A stretch of DNA of 64,000 nucleotides, from positions 1 through 64,000 of the forward strand of contig PHEH01000011.1 in NCBI GenBank assembly GCA_002841155.1, in the 5' to 3' direction. Shown here in pieces: positions 1-8,307 of this stretch (position 1 is its first letter; each line of letters begins with the position of its first letter). A model generated the notes under the pieces. That model searched no databases, had not been told where the DNA came from, and was given only the letters and a program-made list of their open reading frames with translations. Position numbers and translations under genes: made by a program. This DNA is from Alphaproteobacteria bacterium HGW-Alphaproteobacteria-18. Its GTDB lineage: Bacteria; Pseudomonadota; Alphaproteobacteria; Caulobacterales; Hyphomonadaceae.

Positions 1-96
1 TGGACCGACGCGCTGCTCTGCCGCCTCGATGAGGAAGCCCGGCCCGAGGCCTGGGCCGGCATCAACGCCCACGGCCCCCCACCTTTAACCGGCTGA
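1..96 (+). CDS. 3' end of a helical-family protein (partial)
   Basis: Only the last 31 codons are inside the window; the gene begins upstream. The tail reads W-T-D-A-L-L-C-R-L-D-E-E-A-R-P-E-A-W-A-G and then a short Pro-rich end before TGA. It is almost residue for residue the C-terminus of the complete gene at 49,085-49,660 (W-I-D-A-L-L-C-R-L-D-E-A-A-R-P-E-A-W-A-G), so it is a paralogue of that gene and more distantly of the one at 5,637. No function is known to me. Like both paralogues it is followed directly by a GC-rich inverted-repeat element (98-213). Confidence 0.75.
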   Translation, partial: WTDALLCRLDEEARPEAWAGINAHGPPPLTG

Positions 97-97
97 C

Positions 98-213
98 ACG
101 GCATTCGCCTCCCCCGCTTTCGCAGGGGAGGATAAGGGCGCTGCAGTTGAGATGGCGCGGTGTAATCCTCCCCCGCCTGCGGGGGAGGTGGACGCCAAGC
201 GGACGGAGGGGGG
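98..213. repeat. inverted-repeat element, copy A
   Basis: Two hairpin-forming units lie 35 bases apart. The first is at 108-131 (cctcccccg...caggggagg) and the second at 167-188 (cctcccccg...cgggggagg). The outer right edge reads ggacggaggggggc. Read in reverse complement this region matches the element at 49,661-49,802, including the edge word gccccctccgt and the word aggata next to the stem, so the two copies lie in opposite orientation. It is non-coding. It looks like a dispersed MITE/REP-type palindromic unit; mobility is inference. Confidence 0.7.
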
Positions 214-329
214 CTTCGAGGGACCAGAAATCGCACTGCGATTTCCCGTAAGAAGGCCAGCCGCCGAACGGCGGTTGGCGCAACACCAAACGCCCGAGAA
301 GGCACCAAACAAAGCCCCCCCAAAAAACT

Positions 330-1346
330 TCACCCCATAGGATAAAGGATCTCCCGCGTAACCCGTTCACAGGCCTTCATCACATCATCGGAGAGCACCA
401 GATCGCCCGCCGCCAGAATCTCCGCCAGCTGATCAAACTTCGAAACCCCGACAATTGTGGAGGCCACAAAGCTATGCTGTTTCGACCAGGCCGTCGCCAG
501 CGTCACCGGGCTCATGCCCGCCTCCTTGGCGATTTCCATATAGCGCGCTGTCGCGGCCAGGGACTTGTCATTGACAAAGCGCTGCGCCATCGCCGTGTGC
601 CGGCCGCCCTTGTTGGCATAGGCAGAGAAACGCGCGCCCTGCGGGAAGGCGCCATTCTGGTATTTGCCCGACAGCACCCCGCCGCCCAGCGGAGAGTAGG
701 GGATAAGGCTTACGCCCTCACGCTCGCAGATCTTGGAGAGGGCATCTTCAAACCGGCGATTATTGAGAGAGAAGTTGTTCTGGATCGTCTGGTAACGGAC
801 GGTTCCAAGACGATTGGACGTCTCTATGGATTTCATCAGCCCCCAGGCGTCCTCGTTCGAACAGCCGACGATGCGGACATAGCCCTCACGGACGAGATCA
901 TCGAGGGTTTCCATTGTCTCGTCAAAGGGGGTCCCGTGATCGGGCCAATGGGTCTGGTAAAGGTCGATATAGTCGGTCTGCAGCCGGGTGAGGCTTGCTT
1001 CCACTGCGCGGCGGATATTGTGCCGGTCGAGCGCGGTCATGCCCGCGCGCTGCGATCCCTTGATCCAGCCATGGGAAGGGCCACACACCTTGGTCGCCAG
1101 GATGATGGAATCGCGATCCTTGGTTTTCATCCAGCGCCCGAAGATCTCTTCGGTCAGTCCGCCATATTTCAGGTCGGGCGGAACAGGATAGTTTTCGGCG
1201 GTGTCAAAGAAGTTGATCCCGGCGTCGAGGGACGCATCGAGAATCCGGAAGGCTTCCTTCTCGTCGGTCTGGGTGCCGAAGGTCATCGTGCCCATGCAGA
1301 TGTCGGAGACATAGATGGCGCTTTTACCGAGGCGGCGATGTTGCAT
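330..1346 (-). CDS. NADP(H)-dependent aldo/keto reductase (Tas-like)
   Basis: A 338-residue cytosolic aldo/keto reductase predicted to reduce aldehydes or ketones with NADPH on a TIM-barrel fold. The catalytic tetrad is visible as Asp48 and Tyr53 (FFDTAENY), Lys86 (ILATKV) and His133 (YQTHWPDH). The insertion after the FDTAENYP segment and the GCSNE...WGLMK segment are like the Tas/YajO subgroup. Length is normal for that subgroup. It reads leftward from an ATG at 1,346 and has no operon partner: the next gene (rarD) is divergent. The substrate cannot be told from sequence. The family call is firm, the Tas assignment is moderate. Confidence 0.9.
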   Translation of the reverse strand: MQHRRLGKSAIYVSDICMGTMTFGTQTDEKEAFRILDASLDAGINFFDTAENYPVPPDLKYGGLTEEIFGRWMKTKDRDSIILATKVCGPSHGWIKGSQRAGMTALDRHNIRRAVEASLTRLQTDYIDLYQTHWPDHGTPFDETMETLDDLVREGYVRIVGCSNEDAWGLMKSIETSNRLGTVRYQTIQNNFSLNNRRFEDALSKICEREGVSLIPYSPLGGGVLSGKYQNGAFPQGARFSAYANKGGRHTAMAQRFVNDKSLAATARYMEIAKEAGMSPVTLATAWSKQHSFVASTIVGVSKFDQLAEILAAGDLVLSDDVMKACERVTREILYPMG

Positions 1347-1524
1347 GGCGTTGGCTCCCTTAAAGTTTATCGGGGGTCACCCTAACGCCGCCCGCGCCAA
1401 GCGCCAGTCACCGGCGGCTGACTTCTCCCAGCGGAAGGTGCCAGCGGCGTCCAGATTGCCGTGCGCAAGGCCATCGCAAAATCCGGGTGGCGGAAGGCTT
1501 CGGCGAGGCATATAGCACGCCGCC

Positions 1525-2436
1525 ATGAGCCCCGCCCTTCGCCTTGGATTTCCCGCCGCGCTTCTCTCCTACCTGATCTGGGGGAGCCTGCCGCTCTATA
1601 TCCGGACAATGCAGCATACCGGCGCGCTGGAGCTTCTGGCGCACCGTGTGATCTGGTCGGTACCGACCGCAATCCTCTTCATTGCAATTGCGGCCAATTG
1701 GCGGGATGTGCGCGCCGCCTTTTCGGGCAGCAATCTCAAATGGCTCGCCCTGTCCGGCCTGCTGATCGGGGCGAACTGGGCGATCTATATCTGGGCGGTG
1801 AATGCCGGCCGCACGATGGAAGCCTCGCTTGGCTATTATATCAACCCGCTGGTCAACGTGCTGTTCGGCATGCTGATCTTCTCCGAAAAGCTCCGCATTG
1901 CCCAATGGGTTGCCGTCGGCATTGCTACCCTTGGTGTCGGCGTGATGGCCTTTGCCTTCGGGCATGTACCCTGGGTGGCACTGATCCTGTGCACGACCTT
2001 TGCCTGCTATTCGGTGATCCGCAAGAAAGTTGCCATCGACAGCCGCGCGGGATTCCTGGTGGAAGTGGCGCTGCTCGCGCCGGTCGCGCTGGGCTGGCTC
2101 ATCTGGTTTGCCACAACCCAGCCCGAAGGCCGCTGGCTCGGGGAAGGGGGCTGGGATATTCCCCTCCTCATGGCGGCAGGCCCGATCACGGCGATCCCGC
2201 TGATCCTCTACGCGCTGGCGGCAAAGCGGCTGCGCTTCTCCACCATCGGCATGATGCAGTATATCGGCCCGACCATTCAGTTCCTGATCGCGGTGCTCGT
2301 CTTCAAGGAAGGGTTCGGGATGACCCATGCTCTTGCCTTCGGCTTCATCTGGACCGCGCTCGTCGTCTTCACGGCCGACAGCCTGATGGGCGATGCCAAG
2401 GCCCGGCGCCTTGCCCGCACGGCGCGGCCCGCCTGA
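1525..2436 (+). CDS. rarD: RarD family DMT transporter
   Basis: A 303-residue integral membrane protein of the drug/metabolite transporter superfamily with about ten hydrophobic segments in two EamA repeats. The N-terminus (SYLIWGSLPLYIR) and the segment HRVIWSVP, followed by YYINPLVNVLFGML, are the hallmarks of RarD-type proteins, annotated as chloramphenicol-sensitive or amino-acid exporters. The ATG at 1,525 fits the family N-terminus. It stands alone, divergent from the aldo/keto reductase and convergent with the serine hydrolase. Transport substrate is unknown. It is one of three EamA-fold transporters in the window (others at 18,103 and 60,424). Confidence 0.9.
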   Translation: MSPALRLGFPAALLSYLIWGSLPLYIRTMQHTGALELLAHRVIWSVPTAILFIAIAANWRDVRAAFSGSNLKWLALSGLLIGANWAIYIWAVNAGRTMEASLGYYINPLVNVLFGMLIFSEKLRIAQWVAVGIATLGVGVMAFAFGHVPWVALILCTTFACYSVIRKKVAIDSRAGFLVEVALLAPVALGWLIWFATTQPEGRWLGEGGWDIPLLMAAGPITAIPLILYALAAKRLRFSTIGMMQYIGPTIQFLIAVLVFKEGFGMTHALAFGFIWTALVVFTADSLMGDAKARRLARTARPA

Positions 2437-2568
2437 AGGGCGCGCAAGAAAACAGCGGCCTCCGTCAAGAGACCGCTGCAAAGGTAAGCGCATGATGGAC
2501 ATGGAGCTATCCAGATCCATCACTCATGTTGCAATCGCTGTGCCAGCAATCACTGCGCCAGCAACCGC

Positions 2569-3696
2569 TCAGAGGCAGCCATAGGCCGCTTCGACGAGGC
2601 GCACCGCGCGCGGATCACCGACCAGCGATGCCGATTGCCGGTTCATCACATAGGCCGCTGCCAGTTCCCGCGCCGGATCGGCAATCGCCATCGACCCGCC
2701 CCATCCCGAATGGCCGAGTGTGTCCGGGTTTGGCCCGAACTTGCCATGGCAGTTGATCATGATGCCGGCGCCAAACTTCGTATGCATCGGCAAAACCAGA
2801 TCCGGCCCATCGGCACGCGGGCGGATCAGCGCGTCCAGCGTATCGCGGCGGATCAGGGTCTGGCCGCCGGCAATCTGCCCGCCCCGGGCATACGCTTCAT
2901 AGAGGCTTGCAACCCCCAGCGCCGTGCCATGGCCATTGGCGGAGGGGATTTCGATCTCGCGCCAGGCACGGCCCGCCCGGTCCGGCGAGGACCATTTGGA
3001 CACAAAGGCGGCGCGCCGCGGCCGCGTGATCTCGCCCAGCGGGGCGAGGGATCTCGGCCGCAGCATATCGCCCACGCGCGGCTCGTCCTTTTCCGGCAGG
3101 CCGATCTGGAAGTCGATGCCCGCCGGCCCGCAGATGTCTTCCTTGAGGATTGTCCCCACGGTGCGGCCGGTGATCCGCGTCACCACCTCGTTCAGCATGT
3201 AGCCCCAGGTGAGGGGGTGATAGCCATGGGCGCTGCCCGGCGGCCACATCGGGGGCAGGGCGGCAATGGCGGCGGCGCAGGCGGGCGGGTCGAGCCAGAG
3301 GGCCGGGTCGATCTCCTCGGCAAAGCCCGGCAGGCCCGCCTGATGGCTCACCATCTGGCCAATCGTGACCTCGCCTTTGCCCTCAGCGGCAAATTCCGGC
3401 CAGACATCGCAGACCGGCGTCTCGTAACCGGCGGGAAGGTTTTCCACCGCCATGGCCAGCACCAGCGCCGAGATGCCCTTGGAGGCTGAATAGATCGGCA
3501 CGATGGTGTCTTCTTCCCAGACGCGTTCCTTCTGCCGGTCGGCCCAGCCGCCGCGAATATCGACCAGCGTCTCCCCGCCGATCCGCAGCGCAAAGCCCGC
3601 GCCCTGTTCTTCGCCGCTGGCAAAGTTTGCCTCGAAGGCGTCCATGACGGGCTCAAAGCCGGGGGCAACAAAGCCGGAGATCGGTGTGTCGGTCAT
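2569..3696 (-). CDS. serine hydrolase, beta-lactamase/EstB family
   Basis: A 375-residue protein of the class C beta-lactamase/penicillin-binding-protein-like fold (PF00144), probably an esterase. The SxxK active-site motif is Ser70-Ala-Ser-Lys73 (IYSASKG). A second-motif Tyr is Tyr159 in GYHPLTWGYML, and a third Gly-rich element is HSGWGGSMA near the C-terminus. No signal peptide is visible (start MTDTPISGFV), which fits cytosolic EstB-like esterases more than a periplasmic beta-lactamase. It reads leftward, convergent with rarD and divergent from mcl2. Substrate is unknown; resistance should not be inferred. Confidence 0.88.
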   Translation of the reverse strand: MTDTPISGFVAPGFEPVMDAFEANFASGEEQGAGFALRIGGETLVDIRGGWADRQKERVWEEDTIVPIYSASKGISALVLAMAVENLPAGYETPVCDVWPEFAAEGKGEVTIGQMVSHQAGLPGFAEEIDPALWLDPPACAAAIAALPPMWPPGSAHGYHPLTWGYMLNEVVTRITGRTVGTILKEDICGPAGIDFQIGLPEKDEPRVGDMLRPRSLAPLGEITRPRRAAFVSKWSSPDRAGRAWREIEIPSANGHGTALGVASLYEAYARGGQIAGGQTLIRRDTLDALIRPRADGPDLVLPMHTKFGAGIMINCHGKFGPNPDTLGHSGWGGSMAIADPARELAAAYVMNRQSASLVGDPRAVRLVEAAYGCL

Positions 3697-3789
3697 TGAA
3701 AAGGCTCCGCTGTCACATTGATTTCAGGCTGGAAACAGGCCACCCCTTCGAGCCCAAGAGAACCCAGTCCGTCAAGGAGGCAAAGCCCC

Positions 3790-4674
3790 ATGTCCACCCA
3801 GCACCGTCCGCGCCGCTCCTGCCTCTACATGCCCGGCGCCAATACGCGCGCGCTGGAAAAGGCCCGCGATCTGCCCGCCGATACGCTGATCCTCGACCTG
3901 GAAGACGCTGTTGCCCCTGACGCCAAGGAAGAGGCCCGCGCAGCCATTCTCGCGGCGGTGAGGGCGGGCGGCTATGGCAAGCGCGAGATCGTCATCCGCA
4001 TGAACGGCCTCGACACGCCCTGGGGCCATGACGATCTCAAAGCCATTGCCACCTCCGGCGCGCATGCCGTGCTGGCGCCGAAGGTCACCGGGCCCCGGGA
4101 TATCGAGCGCCTCAGCACCCTGCTGAGGGAAGCGGGCGCCTCCGACAGCATGGCGCTCTGGGTGATGATCGAGACGCCGCTGGCGATCCTCAACATCAAG
4201 GAGATCGCGGCGGCTTCCATCGGCACGCATCTCACCGCCTTCGTGATGGGCACGAATGATCTGGCCAAGGAATACCGTGCCCGGATGACGCCAGACCGGA
4301 TTGCTTTCCAGACGGCGCTTCAGCTCTCCATCGCAGCGGCCCGCGCCTACGGCCTCGTGGCCATCGACGGCGTGTATAACGACATCAAGAACGAAAACGG
4401 CTTCCGCGATGAATGCGAGCAGGGCCGCGATCTCGGCTTTGACGGCAAGACGCTGATCCACCCGTCCCAGCTGGAAGAAGCCAACCGCATCTTCGCGCCA
4501 AGCCCGCATGATGTCGAACAGGCCAAGGCCGTCATCGAAGCCTTCGCCGACCCCGCCAATGCCGGCAAGGGCGTGCTGAAGGTCAACGGCAAGATGACCG
4601 AGCTGCTGCACCTTGAGGAAGCGCGGCGTGTGGTGGAGATGGATGCGGCGATCCGGGCTTTGGGGGAAAAATAG
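3790..4674 (+). CDS. mcl2: (3S)-malyl-CoA thioesterase / CitE-like lyase
   Basis: A 294-residue member of the HpcH/HpaI-CitE family. Motifs are SCLYMPGANTRALEKA, LILDLEDAVAPDAK (acidic metal ligand), IRMNGLDTPWG, the segment VMGTNDLAKE, and a C-terminal GFDGKTLIHPSQ. The GTNDLAKE and ECEQGRDLGFDGKTLIHP stretches resemble Rhodobacter Mcl2, which hydrolyses (3S)-malyl-CoA to malate plus CoA in the ethylmalonyl-CoA pathway; this is recalled, not searched. The open frame extends upstream, but aaggagg at 3,774-3,780 sets the start at the ATG at 3,790. Mesaconyl-CoA hydratase of the same pathway lies 2.6 kb downstream. A plain CoA-ester lyase is the alternative. Confidence 0.85.
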   Translation: MSTQHRPRRSCLYMPGANTRALEKARDLPADTLILDLEDAVAPDAKEEARAAILAAVRAGGYGKREIVIRMNGLDTPWGHDDLKAIATSGAHAVLAPKVTGPRDIERLSTLLREAGASDSMALWVMIETPLAILNIKEIAAASIGTHLTAFVMGTNDLAKEYRARMTPDRIAFQTALQLSIAAARAYGLVAIDGVYNDIKNENGFRDECEQGRDLGFDGKTLIHPSQLEEANRIFAPSPHDVEQAKAVIEAFADPANAGKGVLKVNGKMTELLHLEEARRVVEMDAAIRALGEK

Positions 4675-4675
4675 C

Positions 4676-5419
4676 GTGATAATAAAATCAGCCAACAAGC
4701 GCCATGCTGATATTCGGCCAGAAAGCAAACTCTACAGAATAGTCCCGCTAGATAGACTTTGCCGACTATTTGAAGACCAGCGGAATGGTCTTGTGCGCCC
4801 GTCGCGGTGGGAAGACCCTTTTGAAAATTTAGCGCTGAAGTCACGAGCGATTATTGGGGGCGAAGAAGGAGAATTTAGCTTCCGGGATGAACTTTATGCT
4901 CAGTGCTGGACACAACACACCGCATCCGACGCTATGTGGAGAATATATGGCCAGTCGCGCAAAGAAGTCCGGATACGAACCAATGTTCAAAAGCTCTTAT
5001 CGTCCGTTGAAGGTTCTCCAAACTATGAAGCGGGCCAAGACAGAGTTTTTATTGGCAAAGTTCAGTACTGCTCAGATAGTGATTTGGTAAAGTTCTCTAA
5101 AACCCACTTCGCTTCCGGGTTCGATTCCGATGGAGAAAATGTGGCGTCTTCGCTCTTGATCAAGCGCAATGCATTTTCTCACGAGAAGGAAGTGCGCCTT
5201 GTTTTCTGGCGCGGGCGAAAATGCTCTTCTGACCTGCTGCTTTATGAATGTGATCCACACAAGTTAATTGACCAAATTATGTTGCATCCGATGATGTCTG
5301 CTGAAGACGCGGCATATCTTAAGTCTCAAATAATTGAGAAAACGAAATTTAAAGGTGAGATTCTACGTTCAAAACTATATAGCTTGCCCTCTGGCTTCAA
5401 GTTTGTCGTTGGTCCGTAG
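4676..5419 (+). CDS. DUF2971 family protein
   Basis: A 247-residue soluble protein with the DUF2971 layout: an N-terminal LYRIVPLDRL...LVRPSRWEDPFEN block, a central W-R-I-Y-G segment, the KRNAFSHEKEVRLVFW block, and a C-terminal I-x-L-H-P motif. Function is not established. The frame is open upstream inside mcl2; I chose the GTG at 4,676, one base after the mcl2 stop. The gene is visibly AT-richer than its neighbours and uses many A/T-ending codons, which suggests acquisition by transfer. A second DUF2971 gene with the same base bias is at 47,819. The two share the motif order rather than close identity. Confidence 0.8.
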   Translation: MIIKSANKRHADIRPESKLYRIVPLDRLCRLFEDQRNGLVRPSRWEDPFENLALKSRAIIGGEEGEFSFRDELYAQCWTQHTASDAMWRIYGQSRKEVRIRTNVQKLLSSVEGSPNYEAGQDRVFIGKVQYCSDSDLVKFSKTHFASGFDSDGENVASSLLIKRNAFSHEKEVRLVFWRGRKCSSDLLLYECDPHKLIDQIMLHPMMSAEDAAYLKSQIIEKTKFKGEILRSKLYSLPSGFKFVVGP

Positions 5420-5636
5420 TTGATCTCTTTTCCTAACCAAAGGGTATCAGCAGGATCTACTTCCTCAAAAAACGCCAATTGTCTTTCGTCCAAGTAATGA
5501 CTTGGGCCACTCAACTTTGAGGGGGTCCGTTTTCTCCCCCAATTGTCCGATCTGAAAATTCAGCTACGCCAGAGCGTTAGCTGAGAATTGCAGGTCGATT
5601 ATCCACCCCCTCCGCAGCCATGCTATTCTCTCCGGC
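5420..5636. other. AT-richer intergenic spacer with small inverted repeats
   Basis: No credible gene is seen. Two small inverted repeats are present: ggggg/ccccc at 5,521-5,525 and 5,536-5,540, and tcagcta/tagctga at 5,560-5,566 and 5,578-5,584. Neither has a T-tract, so they are not convincing terminators. Base composition is intermediate between the AT-rich DUF2971 gene and the GC-rich gene that follows. Confidence 0.4.
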
Positions 5637-6340
5637 ATGGATACGAACCCTCAGTCCCCGGATGACTATGCGCTGGACCACCTGCTCGGGCGGGCGCGTC
5701 TCTTCATCGTGGAGCTGATCGCCTTCATCGAAACCGCGCTTCGCAGGCTCCCCGAACATCCCTCGCGCCAGGCAGTTGGGTATATCACGCGCCGAGCGCT
5801 GATCCCGGCCGAAACGGCGCTGCGCCGCGCCATCCTCCTGATCGCCGGCACGCTGGACGCGCCCGCTCCAAAAGCGGCCCCCGGCAGGGCTTCGTGCCCG
5901 CCTGCGCCCCCGCTGCAAAAGATTGCGTCCGCTGGCCGCGCGCCCGTCTTCCGCATGAGCGAGCCTCAGCCGCGCCCTCCCAAAGAAACGGGCGCTGCTC
6001 CGAAGGCGGCGTACCTTCCCGAGACCCTCCTGCCGCGCATTCTCGCGCTGACGGATGATGTCCTGTTCGCGCCGCCTGCGCCGGTAAAGCCTGCGCCGCC
6101 GCCACGCGATCCGCTTTCGGATTTCTCCGCCGGCTCGATGCCCTGCGCCGCGCCTATGACAATCCCGTGCGTGAAGCGCGCCGGTGGCTGCGCCGCAAGG
6201 CAGCGCCGGGCCCGCTCCCGTTACCGATCTCGTCAGGCAAAATCCCCGGCGCCCGCCGCTCCCTCGGTGAGGCGGCGCTCAGCCTCCTTCGGGAACTGAC
6301 AGACGCCGCTCAGCGCAGCCTCGCCCTCAACACTTCCTGA
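5637..6340 (+). pseudogene. helical-family protein, frameshifted
   Basis: The open frame from the ATG at 5,637 gives helical sequence (LLGRARLFIVELIAFIETAL; RRALIPAETALRRAILLIAG), then a Pro/Ala linker, and turns into nonsense after residue about 161. From 6,122 the next frame continues with coherent helical sequence (FLRRLDALRRAYDNPVREA, then RRWLRRK) and ends ...LALNTS at a TGA at 6,338-6,340. Adding one T to the ttt run at 6,122-6,124 restores one frame of about 234 codons. The restored C-terminus aligns with the intact paralogue at 49,085, including its final N-T-S. It is either a real disruption or a base-call error. Function is unknown. An inverted-repeat unit follows. Confidence 0.7.
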
Positions 6341-6369
6341 CCCCCCCAATCCGTTGGCGCGTCCTGGCA

Positions 6370-6393
6370 CCTTCCCTGCACCGGCAGGGGAGG
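6370..6393. repeat. inverted-repeat element, degenerate copy C
   Basis: The segment begins ccttccctgc and ends gcaggggagg, followed by ata, as in the units at 108-131 and 49,692-49,714. Only one of the two stem units is recognisable here. Further gcccccta/ggccccct words at 6,439-6,470 may be remnants of the outer edge. It lies 30 bases downstream of the helical-family gene, the same position as in the other two copies. Confidence 0.5.
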
Positions 6394-6501
6394 ATACCGG
6401 CGTTTCGGCGCGCGGCACCGCAAGACGGATGGAGACCCGGCCCCCTCGACAGAGGCCCAAAGCCCCCTAAGTCAAACCGAGGCAAAGCTCAGGAGCACCC
6501 C

Positions 6502-6849
6502 ATGACCTATATCCTCATCCACAATCCCGGTTGCGGCTCGTCGAAGAAGGGGCTGGAGCTTCTGAAAGCGAATGGGGTTGAGCCCCAGATCCGCAAATAT
6601 ATGAGCGCTGCGGAGCGGCTGAGTGTGGAAGAGCTGAAAGACATCGCCAAAAAGATGGGCGCCAAATCTCCGCGCGCTTTCCTGCGGGAGAAGGATGCCG
6701 CCGCTGTGGGTCTGGCTGAAACCGCGCCTGACGAAGACGTTTACGCCGCGATGGCGGAGAACCCGAAGCTGATCCAGCGGCCCATCGGCATCAACGGCAA
6801 GAAGGCCGTACTGGGCCGCCCGAATGAGAAACTGCTCGAAATCGTGTGA
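6502..6849 (+). CDS. ArsC/Spx-family thioredoxin-fold reductase
   Basis: A 115-residue ArsC-like protein. Cys11 sits in HNPGCGSSKKGLELL, the position of the catalytic cysteine of glutaredoxin-coupled arsenate reductases, and the C-terminal LIQRPIGINGKKAVLGRP carries the Arg-Pro-Ile and Gly-Arg elements of the family. It may reduce arsenate with glutathione/glutaredoxin, or belong to the related YffB/Spx-like proteins. No ars operon partner (arsR, arsB, acr3) is nearby, so an arsenic role is not supported by context. The ATG at 6,502 has an AGGAG-type site just upstream (caggagc). Confidence 0.85.
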   Translation: MTYILIHNPGCGSSKKGLELLKANGVEPQIRKYMSAAERLSVEELKDIAKKMGAKSPRAFLREKDAAAVGLAETAPDEDVYAAMAENPKLIQRPIGINGKKAVLGRPNEKLLEIV

Positions 6850-6934
6850 TTTGGAGCGTTTATGGGCCGGATTCGTTGAAATTTGATCGATTGGCTTGAG
6901 CCTTCCTCAGCCCTGATCGGCGATAACGGCTCCC

Positions 6935-7204
6935 ATGTTGCTTATCGCCCTCTCAACTGCCGGTCTTCTCCTTGCCTTTTCAGCCTTCGCCGCTTTCGGG
7001 CTGCCCTGGCTTGTCATGGGGAACCGGGCCTTTGAGGAATTTTCCGAGCGGCGCGACCAGCAGATGATGGCCGGTATGCTGGCCACTGCGGCGATTGCGC
7101 TCGCCTGCCTGCCACTCCTGCATTCCGCCTTGATCTCGGCTGCTCCACAGATGCAGGTGTTTGCCGACACCGTTCTGGGCGTTCCCGAGCGCTTCTGGAG
7201 CTAA
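6935..7204 (+). CDS. small membrane protein
   Basis: An 89-residue protein with two clear hydrophobic stretches, residues about 2-28 (LLIALSTAGLLLAFSAFAAF...) and about 48-70 (MLATAAIALACLPLLHSALI), separated by a charged loop (RAFEEFSERRDQQ). I do not recognise the family. An open frame of similar length runs on the opposite strand (6,907-7,170), but its sequence is low-complexity Ser/Ala/Arg. The membrane topology of the plus-strand frame makes it the better candidate. It sits between the ArsC-like gene and mch with no strong Shine-Dalgarno site. Confidence 0.5.
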   Translation: MLLIALSTAGLLLAFSAFAAFGLPWLVMGNRAFEEFSERRDQQMMAGMLATAAIALACLPLLHSALISAAPQMQVFADTVLGVPERFWS

Positions 7205-7251
7205 GGCCCGGAAGACGCTAAGGCTTCGCCCATCAGATGATGAGGCGAAAC

Positions 7252-8304
7252 ATGGCGACCAGCACGAAATCCAATCCGGGCAATTTCTTCGAAGACTTCA
7301 AGCCCGGCAAAACGCTGATCCACGCCACCCCGCAGACCGTCACCGAGGGCGATATTGCCCTCTATCGCGCGCTGACGGGAAACCGCTACGCGCAGTATTC
7401 CTCCGCCGAATTTGCCAAGGCCGCCGGCCTGCCGGGCCTTTGCGCCGATCCGCTGCATGCCTTTCACATCGTTTTCGGCAAGACCGTGCCGGACATCTCG
7501 CTGAATGCGGTGGCCAATCTTGGCTACGCCGATGGCCGTATCCTGCGGCCGGTTCTTCCGGGAGACACGCTGCGGGCAAGCTCGGATGTGATTGGCGTGA
7601 AGGAGAATTCCAACGGCAAGACCGGCGTTGTCTGGGTGCGCACCAAGGGCGTCAACCAGCGCGGCGAAGAAGTGCTGAGCTATGTGCGCTGGGTGATGGT
7701 CAACAAGCGCGACGCGGCTTCACCCGCGCCGGAAGCCGTGGTGCCCGAGCTTCCGGCCGCCGTGGCGGCAGACGATCTGGAGGGCTATCCGGAGATGAAG
7801 GCCTGGCCCTTCGCACAATCGGGCAGCCGGCATGTTTTCGAGGATTATGAGACCGGCGAGAAGATCAGCCATGTCGATGGCATGACGGTCGAGGAGGCCG
7901 AGCACCAGATCGCGACCCGTCTCTATCAGAACACCGCCAAGGTGCATTTCGATGCCCATGGCCAGAAGGCCAGCCGCTTCGGCAAACGCCTCATCTATGG
8001 CGGCGTGGTCATCTCGATTGCCCGCTCGCTGGCGTTCAATGGGCTGGAGAATGCCGGTCAGATCCTCGCCATCAATGCCGGCAGCCATGTGAACCCGCTC
8101 TTTGCGGGCGACACGATCTATGCCTGGAGCGAAGTGCTGGACAAAGCAGAGCTCTCCGAAACCTGCGGCGCCCTGCGCCTGCGCCTCGTGGCGGTGAAGG
8201 ATGCTGATCCCGGCGCCTTCATCTACAAGGACCAGGCCGGAAAGCACGATCCCCGCGTGTTGCTCGATTTCGACTATTGGGCCGCCATTCCGCGCGCCCG
8301 CTAG
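7252..8304 (+). CDS. mch: mesaconyl-CoA (2-methylfumaryl-CoA) hydratase
   Basis: A 350-residue double hot-dog MaoC-type hydratase. The N-terminus (NPGNFFEDFKPGKTLIHATP), the core FGKTVPDISLNAVANLGYAD, the segment KENSNGKTGVVWVRTKG and VLSYVRWVMVNKRD match, as I recall it, the Rhodobacter mesaconyl-CoA hydratase that interconverts mesaconyl-CoA and beta-methylmalyl-CoA in the ethylmalonyl-CoA pathway. That pathway lets acetyl-CoA be assimilated without isocitrate lyase. Three in-frame ATGs exist (7,237, 7,240, 7,252). I chose 7,252, with gagg at 7,242-7,245 and a family-like N-terminus. Together with mcl2 upstream it points to that pathway; the other enzymes are outside the window. Confidence 0.9.
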   Translation: MATSTKSNPGNFFEDFKPGKTLIHATPQTVTEGDIALYRALTGNRYAQYSSAEFAKAAGLPGLCADPLHAFHIVFGKTVPDISLNAVANLGYADGRILRPVLPGDTLRASSDVIGVKENSNGKTGVVWVRTKGVNQRGEEVLSYVRWVMVNKRDAASPAPEAVVPELPAAVAADDLEGYPEMKAWPFAQSGSRHVFEDYETGEKISHVDGMTVEEAEHQIATRLYQNTAKVHFDAHGQKASRFGKRLIYGGVVISIARSLAFNGLENAGQILAINAGSHVNPLFAGDTIYAWSEVLDKAELSETCGALRLRLVAVKDADPGAFIYKDQAGKHDPRVLLDFDYWAAIPRAR

Positions 8305-8307
8305 CGG

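Noticed and set aside
2569-3696. The serine hydrolase as an antibiotic-resistance beta-lactamase
   Set aside because: It has the SxxK fold motif but no signal peptide, and its motifs are those of EstB-type esterases.
6502-6849. ArsC-like gene as evidence of an arsenic resistance island
   Set aside because: No arsR, arsB, acr3 or arsH nearby; the fold also fits YffB/Spx-like proteins.
6907-7170. An 87-codon minus-strand frame opposite the small membrane protein
   Set aside because: Low-complexity Ser/Ala/Arg composition, whereas the plus-strand frame shows two clean membrane helices. Not fully excluded.
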